NCBI RefSeq assembly: GCF_938017705.1
Contig: NZ_CALIIS010000157.1
Coordinates: forward strand, 1-6,896
Length of the DNA: 6,896 bases
Source: an uncultured Campylobacter sp.
Lineage (GTDB): Bacteria; Campylobacterota; Campylobacteria; Campylobacterales; Campylobacteraceae
Direction: 5' to 3'
The translations under genes were made by a program, and so were the position numbers. Shown here in pieces: positions 5,947 through 6,896 of this stretch. The notes below the pieces were generated by a model. That model was not told the DNA's origin. It was given only the letters and a program-made list of their open reading frames with translations, and ran no database searches. The number at the start of each line of letters is the position of its first letter. Positions within the stretch are counted from its first letter, which is position 1.

Positions 5947-6540
5947 ATGTTTAATAAAGTAGTTTTGGTAGGTAATTTGACCCGAGATATCGAGCTTAGA
6001 TATCTGCAAACGGGCACCGCCGTAGGTAAAACCGGCATCGCCGTCACACGCAGATATAATAGCTCAAACGGCGAGAAACGCGAAGAGACGTGCTTTATAG
6101 ACATAGATTTTTTCGGTCGTACGGCCGAGATCGCAAATCAATACTTGCGAAAAGGCAGTAAAATTTTGATCGAAGGCCGCTTAAAGCTAGATCAGTGGCA
6201 GGATCAGAACGGACAGAACCGAAGCAAGCACTCCATTAGCGTAGATACGATGGAGATGCTAGGAAGCAATCAAGGTGGAAGCGGCGGCTATAATCAAGGC
6301 GGTAATTACGAGGGCGGTAATTATGGCGGAAGCTCCGGCGGCTACGGCGGAGGAAATTCTAGCTACAGTAATTACGGCGGCGGAAATAGCTATGCTAACA
6401 GACAAAACTCAAATTCTAGAGGCGCAAAAAACGATTACAACGCGCCTAAACAAAAAGAACAGAGTTACGAAAGCACGATTCCGGAAGTCGACGTCGATGC
6501 CGATAAATACGATGACGGCAACGACACGATCCCATTTTAA
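5947..6540 (+). CDS. ssb: Single-stranded DNA-binding protein
   Basis: A 197-residue SSB that coats single-stranded DNA during replication, recombination and repair, normally as a tetramer. The OB fold covers residues 1-106: MFNKVVLVGNLTRDIELRYL, then FIDIDFFGRTAEIANQYLRKGSKILIEGRLKLDQW (50-84), with aromatic residues Phe55, Phe56 and Trp84 near the DNA-stacking positions of E. coli SSB. Residues 107-175 form a disordered linker: Gly/Asn/Tyr/Ser-rich up to about 150, then Asn/Lys/Gln-rich. The C-terminus is acidic and ends DDGNDTIPF, keeping the Ile-Pro-Phe tip that recruits partner proteins. AAAGGA (5935-5940) overlaps the rpsF stop and lies six bases before the ATG. The Gly-rich linker DNA is a set of degenerate GGCGGTAATTA-like units. 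Confidence 0.97.
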   Translation: MFNKVVLVGNLTRDIELRYLQTGTAVGKTGIAVTRRYNSSNGEKREETCFIDIDFFGRTAEIANQYLRKGSKILIEGRLKLDQWQDQNGQNRSKHSISVDTMEMLGSNQGGSGGYNQGGNYEGGNYGGSSGGYGGGNSSYSNYGGGNSYANRQNSNSRGAKNDYNAPKQKEQSYESTIPEVDVDADKYDDGNDTIPF

Positions 6541-6542
6541 TT

Positions 6543-6547
6543 AAGGA
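6543..6547 (+). promoter_or_regulatory. Ribosome binding site of rpsR
   Basis: AAGGA lies six bases before the ATG at 6554 and three bases after the ssb stop. It settles the S18 start at MADKRKYTRK. Confidence 0.75.
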
Positions 6548-6553
6548 AAAATC

Positions 6554-6814
6554 ATGGCAGATAAGAGAAAATATACTAGGAAGTATTGCAAATTTACGGA
6601 GGCAAAGATCGAATTTATCGATTATAAGGACACGGCGCTGCTAAAGCACTGCCTAAGCGAGCGCTTTAAGATTATGCCGCGTCGCTTAACCGGCACCAGT
6701 AAAAAATACCAAGAGATGGTAGAAAAGGCTATCAAGCGTGCGCGCCAGGCAGCCCTTATACCTTACATCGTCGATCGCAAAGACGTGGTCACAAACCCAT
6801 TCGAAAATCTTTAA
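6554..6814 (+). CDS. rpsR: 30S ribosomal protein S18
   Basis: An 86-residue small-subunit protein that pairs with S6 on the platform. The whole length matches the family: a basic N-terminus (MADKRKYTRKYCKFTEAKIEFIDYKD), the hallmark LSERFKIMPRRLTGTSKKYQ (34-53) and a basic helix, AIKRARQAALIPY (59-71). The tail VDRKDVVTNPFENL is of the type I associate with Campylobacterota S18. It holds two cysteines (12 and 33), not the arrangement of a zinc-binding S18. It is the last gene of the block; its TAA lies within the flank of the terminator hairpin. Confidence 0.97.
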   Translation: MADKRKYTRKYCKFTEAKIEFIDYKDTALLKHCLSERFKIMPRRLTGTSKKYQEMVEKAIKRARQAALIPYIVDRKDVVTNPFENL

Positions 6815-6842
6815 ATTTTAGCGGCGTAGAGCCGCTAAAATT
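6814..6842 (+). terminator. Intrinsic terminator after rpsR
   Basis: AATTTTAGCGGC (6814-6825) pairs perfectly over 12 bp with GCCGCTAAAATT (6831-6842) around the loop GTAGA. The left arm begins at the last base of the rpsR stop codon. The 3' side is CCTCCTATTTT rather than an immediate T-run, so on the plus strand its efficiency is uncertain. In the opposite direction the stem is followed by TAAAGATTTT, so it could also serve a converging gene beyond the window. Confidence 0.7.
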
Positions 6843-6859
6843 CCTCCTATTTTAAACTC

Positions 6860-6875
6860 TAAATTTTAAAATTTA
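6860..6875. repeat. 16-bp AT-only perfect palindrome downstream of rpsR
   Basis: TAAATTTTAAAATTTA reads the same on both strands and lies 17 bases after the rpsR hairpin. It consists of two opposed copies of the AAATTTTA word common in this window. It may add to termination, as a hairpin with no separate loop, or be simple AT-rich sequence. The last bases of the window (6886-6895) are alternating TA. Confidence 0.5.
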
Positions 6876-6896
6876 AGCCCGCTCTTATATATATAA

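Noticed and set aside
1231..6104. Several 70-125-codon minus-strand frames opposite the plus-strand genes
   Set aside because: All lie fully or mostly antisense to recognised genes, have no family resemblance or good ribosome binding site, and are explained by the codon use of the sense strand.
6275..6544. 89-codon plus-strand frame inside ssb
   Set aside because: It overlaps the repetitive linker of ssb in another frame, has an Ala/Thr/Ile-rich composition reflecting shifted Gly-Asn codons, and has no ribosome binding site.

Overview
The window looks like chromosomal sequence from a Campylobacter-type member of the Campylobacterota, probably one of the less AT-rich species. The evidence is a short-form (640-residue) RNase R, Campylobacterota-like S18 and SSB sequences, the rpsF-ssb-rpsR order, and pervasive AAATTT-type words in genes of otherwise moderate G+C. 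This assignment comes from recognising protein sequences and was not checked by a search.

Layout. Positions 1-788 hold the 5' part of a minus-strand gene for an unrecognised membrane-anchored protein; its 3' end lies outside the window. Positions 789-1252 are non-coding. They hold the divergent control region: a possible minus-strand promoter with a 17-bp inverted repeat, a striking 18-bp AT-rich inverted repeat, a small GC-rich hairpin, and a good sigma70-type promoter reading right. From 1253 to 6814 six genes run on the plus strand: an HDOD-like protein with a large low-complexity insert, rnr (RNase R), holA (DNA polymerase III delta), rpsF (S6), ssb and rpsR (S18). A 12-bp hairpin terminator starts at the rpsR stop codon, and a second, AT-only palindrome follows.

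The first three plus-strand genes are tightly coupled (ATGA and TGATG junctions). An 84-bp gap carrying a possible S6:S18-type autoregulatory leader separates them from the conserved rpsF-ssb-rpsR trio. The block therefore combines RNA decay (rnr), clamp loading (holA), single-strand DNA protection (ssb) and two 30S proteins that bind each other in the ribosome platform (S6, S18). The HDOD-like protein heading the block may be a signalling or scaffold partner, but nothing in the sequence shows its target.

I found no mobile element, CRISPR array, tRNA or rRNA. Most of the window is ordinary housekeeping sequence. The points worth a second look are the HDOD insert, the rpsF leader, the inverted repeats of the divergent region, the unrecognised minus-strand gene and the overrepresented AAATTTTA octamer. 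I do not see convincing evidence of a wholly new system.
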